A DNA stretch of 44,647 nt from Parvibaculum sp. Its GTDB lineage: Bacteria > Pseudomonadota > Alphaproteobacteria > Parvibaculales > Parvibaculaceae. Both the position numbers and the translations under genes were made by a program. Positions 41,783-44,647 of the stretch are shown piece by piece. Every line of letters starts with the position of its first letter. Positions within the stretch are counted from its first letter, which is position 1. The notes beneath the pieces are model-generated. The model was not told the origin of the DNA. It searched no databases and saw only the letters and a list, made by a program, of their open reading frames with translations. The stretch is taken from NCBI GenBank assembly GCA_030649335.1, contig JAUSLL010000017.1, positions 1-44,647 of the forward strand, in the 5' to 3' direction.

Positions 41783-44608
41783 TTGTCCGACACAACAGAT
41801 AACGACATTCCGGGCGAAGAGCCGACCCCGGGCAACGGAGACGGTATGGGCACGGTACCGCCGCCGGCAGGCAGCGGATTGCCGCCCGAAAAAGACGTCG
41901 CGCCGATCACCATCGAAGACGAGATGCGCCGCTCATATCTCGATTACGCGATGAGCGTGATCATGAGCCGTGCGCTGCCGGACGCGCGTGACGGGCTGAA
42001 GCCTGTGCATCGCCGCATCCTCTTTTCGATGAGTGAGCAGGGCTACGACTTCAACAAACCCTATCGCAAATCGGCCCGTGTGGTCGGTGACGTGATCGGT
42101 AAATATCACCCGCACGGCGACCAGTCGATTTACGACGCCTTGGTGCGCATGACGCAGAGTTTCTCGATGCGTCTGCAGCTCGTGGACGGTCAGGGCAACT
42201 TCGGTTCGGTGGACGGCGATAGCGCCGCCGCCATGCGATATACCGAAGTGCGCATGGCGAAATCAGCCCATGCACTGGTCAATGATATTGATAAAGACAC
42301 GGTCGATTTTCAGGACAACTATGACGGCTCCGAAAGCGAGCCCAAGGTTCTGCCGGCTGAGTTTCCCAATCTGCTGGTCAACGGCGCGTCGGGCATTGCC
42401 GTCGGCATGGCAACCAATGTGCCGCCGCATAACCTTGGCGAAGTCGTTGATGCCTGCATCGCGCTCATCAACAATCCCGAAATTTCCATCGAAGACCTGA
42501 TCGAGATTGTCCCTGCGCCTGATTTTCCGACCGGCGGCATCATGCTGGGTCGTTCGGGCGCACGCGCGGCTTATCACACCGGCCGCGGCTCGGTCGTGGT
42601 ACGCGGTCGCGTCAGCTTCGAAGAAGGCAAACGCGATAAAATCTCGATCGTCATCAGTGAAATTCCCTATCAGGTCAATAAGACCACGATGATCGAACGC
42701 ATTGCCGAACTGGTGCGCGACAAGCGCATCGAAGGCATTTCCGATCTGCGCGATGAATCCGACCGCGACGGTATGCGCGTCGTCATTGAGTTGAAACGTG
42801 ACGCTGTGCCCGATGTGGTGCTGAACCAGCTTTATCGTTTCTCACCGCTGCAATCCTCCTTCAGCGCCAACATGATGGCGATTGATCGCGGCAAGCCCGA
42901 GCTGATGAACCTCAAGCAGCTCATCGCGGCTTTCACGAATTTCCGCGAGGAAGTTGTGACGCGGCGCACGAAGTTTGAACTCGGCAAGGCACGTGACCGC
43001 GCTCATGTCTTGGTCGGCCTCGCTATTGCCGTTGCCAATATCGATGAAGTGATTAGGCTGATCCGCACAGCGCCCGATCCGGCGACGGCACGCGAACGAT
43101 TGATGGCGCGCGACTGGCCCGCCTCGGATGTTGAACCGCTGATCGTGCTGATCGCCGATCCGCGCCACAAGCTGGCGGAAGACGGCACTTATAAACTTTC
43201 CGAAACACAGGCCCGCGCCATTCTCGATTTGCGTCTGCAGCGCCTCACGGCTCTGGGCCGCGACGAAATCGGCGACGAGCTGACTGTGCTCGGTGAAAAG
43301 ATTGCCGACTATCTCGACATTCTGCGTTCGCGCGAACGTGTGCTGACGATCATCCGCGATGAACTGACCAAGATACGATCTGAATTTGCGACGCCGCGCC
43401 GCACCGAGATCACCGATATCGAAGATGATTTCGAAGACGAAGACCTGATCCAGCGCGAGGACATGGTCGTCACCGTCAGTCATCAGGGCTACATCAAACG
43501 CGTGCCGCTCTCAACCTATCGCGCCCAGCGGCGCGGCGGACGCGGTCGTGCGGGTATGGCGACGAAGGACGAAGATTTCGTCACGCGCCTGTTCGTGGCC
43601 AATACGCACACGCCCATGCTGTTCTTCTCGTCCATCGGCATGGTCTATAAGCTAAAGGTCTGGCGTCTGCCGGCCTCGACACCGCAGGCGCGCGGCAAGG
43701 CGATGATCAACATTCTGCCGCTGAAGCAGGGTGAGACCATCACCACCATCATGCCGTTGCCGGAAGACGAAGCGAGCTGGTCCGAACAGCATGTGGTCTT
43801 TGCCACACGCAAGGGCAGCGTGCGCCGCAACGAACTGTCCGACTTCGTGCAGATCAATCGCAATGGCAAGATCGCCATGAAATTTGAGGGCGAGGACGAG
43901 GATGATTCAATCATCGGCGTCCAGACCTGCACCGAAGACGACGATGTGATGCTGACAGCAGCCAATGGCCGCTGTGTGCGTTTCCCCGTAACTCAGGTGC
44001 GTGTCTTCTCGGGTCGCAGCTCGACCGGCGTGCGCGGCATTCGTCTTGAAGGCGACGACAGCATCATCGCCATGAGCATCTTGCGCCATGTCGATGTGAC
44101 GCCTGCAGAAGCACGCGCCTATATGAAACAAGCCAACGCCATGCGCCGCGCGGTGACTGGCGAGGGCGATGAGCCTGAAGCCGAAGTCATTGAAGCCGAT
44201 GATGCCGAAGATGAAGTTTCTGAGGAGCTGACGCTGACGCCGGATCGCTACACGGAACTTGGTGCGCGCGAACAATTCGTGCTGACCATCAGCGAGAAGG
44301 GCTTCGGCAAACGTTCGTCGAGCTACGATTACAGAACATCCGGTCGCGGCGGCAAGGGCATCATTGCCATGACGGTGACGGCACGTAACGGCAAACTCAT
44401 CGCCTCGTTCCCTGTCGAAGATCAGGACCAGATCATGCTGGTGACGGATGCGGGCCAGTTGATCCGCTGCCCGGTCGATGATGTGCGTGTGGCCGGTCGC
44501 CCGACACAGGGCGTCACGATTTTCCGTACCACGGCGGATGAACGCGTTGTCTCCGTCGAGCGTGTGGATGAATCCTCCGACGACGAAGATGATGCGGCGG
44601 AAGCCTAG
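41783..44608 (+). CDS. gyrA: DNA gyrase subunit A with Gln at the quinolone-critical position
   Basis: This 941-residue subunit of DNA gyrase breaks and rejoins DNA. The catalytic Tyr is at residue 153 ('AAMRYTE') and the '[15 protein letters not shown]' segment is residues 109-123. The GyrA box 'QRRGGRG' near residues 582-588 proves gyrase rather than topoisomerase IV. E. coli Ser83 corresponds to Gln114 and Asp87 to Asp118. The first ~40 residues are an acidic, Pro/Gly-rich extension, and an acidic insert sits in the C-terminal domain at about residues 793-815. The C-terminus is Asp/Glu-rich. Translation appears to start at TTG 41783 with AGAAG 5 bases upstream; a longer ATG start was not found. 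Confidence 0.96.
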   Translation: MSDTTDNDIPGEEPTPGNGDGMGTVPPPAGSGLPPEKDVAPITIEDEMRRSYLDYAMSVIMSRALPDARDGLKPVHRRILFSMSEQGYDFNKPYRKSARVVGDVIGKYHPHGDQSIYDALVRMTQSFSMRLQLVDGQGNFGSVDGDSAAAMRYTEVRMAKSAHALVNDIDKDTVDFQDNYDGSESEPKVLPAEFPNLLVNGASGIAVGMATNVPPHNLGEVVDACIALINNPEISIEDLIEIVPAPDFPTGGIMLGRSGARAAYHTGRGSVVVRGRVSFEEGKRDKISIVISEIPYQVNKTTMIERIAELVRDKRIEGISDLRDESDRDGMRVVIELKRDAVPDVVLNQLYRFSPLQSSFSANMMAIDRGKPELMNLKQLIAAFTNFREEVVTRRTKFELGKARDRAHVLVGLAIAVANIDEVIRLIRTAPDPATARERLMARDWPASDVEPLIVLIADPRHKLAEDGTYKLSETQARAILDLRLQRLTALGRDEIGDELTVLGEKIADYLDILRSRERVLTIIRDELTKIRSEFATPRRTEITDIEDDFEDEDLIQREDMVVTVSHQGYIKRVPLSTYRAQRRGGRGRAGMATKDEDFVTRLFVANTHTPMLFFSSIGMVYKLKVWRLPASTPQARGKAMINILPLKQGETITTIMPLPEDEASWSEQHVVFATRKGSVRRNELSDFVQINRNGKIAMKFEGEDEDDSIIGVQTCTEDDDVMLTAANGRCVRFPVTQVRVFSGRSSTGVRGIRLEGDDSIIAMSILRHVDVTPAEARAYMKQANAMRRAVTGEGDEPEAEVIEADDAEDEVSEELTLTPDRYTELGAREQFVLTISEKGFGKRSSSYDYRTSGRGGKGIIAMTVTARNGKLIASFPVEDQDQIMLVTDAGQLIRCPVDDVRVAGRPTQGVTIFRTTADERVVSVERVDESSDDEDDAAEA

Positions 44609-44626
44609 GCGAAGGACCAGAGACGC

Positions 44627-44647
44627 ATGGCAGTGAAGAAATTGCGG
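44627..44647 (+). CDS. First codons of the gene after gyrA (runs out of window)
   Basis: ATG at 44627 opens 'MAVKKLR' to the window edge, 18 bases after the gyrA stop, with GAAGGA about 11 bases upstream. Only seven codons are visible. In many alphaproteobacteria coaD follows gyrA, but this fragment is too short to test that. Confidence 0.35.

Noticed and set aside
1..44647. CRISPR arrays, tRNA or rRNA genes, insertion sequences, phage genes
   Set aside because: No regularly spaced repeats, tRNA-like cloverleaf or T-loop signature outside coding genes, rRNA sequence or transposase/integrase motif was found by eye.

Overview
The window is a chromosomal segment of an alphaproteobacterium, with fairly high GC and densely packed housekeeping genes. 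Three things point there: the gene order dgt / argS / SPOR protein / nagZ / scpA / scpB / tatABC / serS / surE / pcm / LysM-M23 / DUF815 / yajC / secDF / Mth938-like / squalene-phytoene-synthase-like / trmFO, which I recognise as a recurring alphaproteobacterial block; an alphaproteobacterial-type LexA site (GAAC-N7-GAAC) beside uvrA; and palindromic intergenic repeats of the kind common in Rhizobiales-like genomes. I cannot name a genus. I see no plasmid or phage genes, transposase, CRISPR array, rRNA or tRNA.

Region by region: 1-9145 holds the end of valS, a small lipoprotein, a DUF2852 protein, a zinc alcohol dehydrogenase, a Sel1-repeat protein, an EthD-like protein, an M81/MlrC-type metallopeptidase, exonuclease III, a small membrane protein, an ErpA-type Fe-S carrier and dGTPase. 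9157-12324 is a minus-strand copper-type cluster (DUF2946, TonB-dependent receptor, YcnI/DUF1775) lying between dgt and argS. 12475-22498 is a tightly coupled plus-strand run: argS, SPOR protein, nagZ, scpAB, tatABC, serS, surE and pcm. 22554-29692 holds an NlpD-like factor, a DUF815 ATPase, yajC-secD-secF, an Mth938-like protein, a PuuD-type membrane protein and an NDUFAF6-like protein. 29823-39516 is all minus strand: uvrA, a Tat-dependent PhoD-like phosphatase, two tandem amidases and trmFO. 39770-44647 is plus strand: a VOC protein, ssb, a PP2C-like phosphatase, gyrA and the first codons of the next gene.

The most interesting feature is the copper cluster. The end of the DUF2946 reading frame, including its stop codon, can pair with the ribosome-binding region of the TonB-dependent receptor through an 11-bp perfect stem extended by 4 bp past a one-base bulge. 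This looks like a translation-coupled, copper-sensing upstream ORF similar to the CruR system reported in Bordetella. Secondary points are: the SOS site between divergent uvrA and VOC-ssb; homologues of two mitochondrial complex I assembly factors (NDUFAF3 and NDUFAF6) close together beside secDF; glutamine at the quinolone-critical position of GyrA; a hairpin that hides the ribosome-binding site of the PhoD-like gene; and three cruciform intergenic repeats.

The modules connect functionally. TatABC would export the PhoD-like protein, which has a twin-arginine signal. SecDF-YajC serves Sec export of the lipoproteins and the outer-membrane receptor. The SPOR, NagZ and NlpD-like proteins act on the cell wall, and UvrA, SSB, exonuclease III and gyrase maintain DNA. 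All function calls rest on motif and family recognition by eye; no database search was run.
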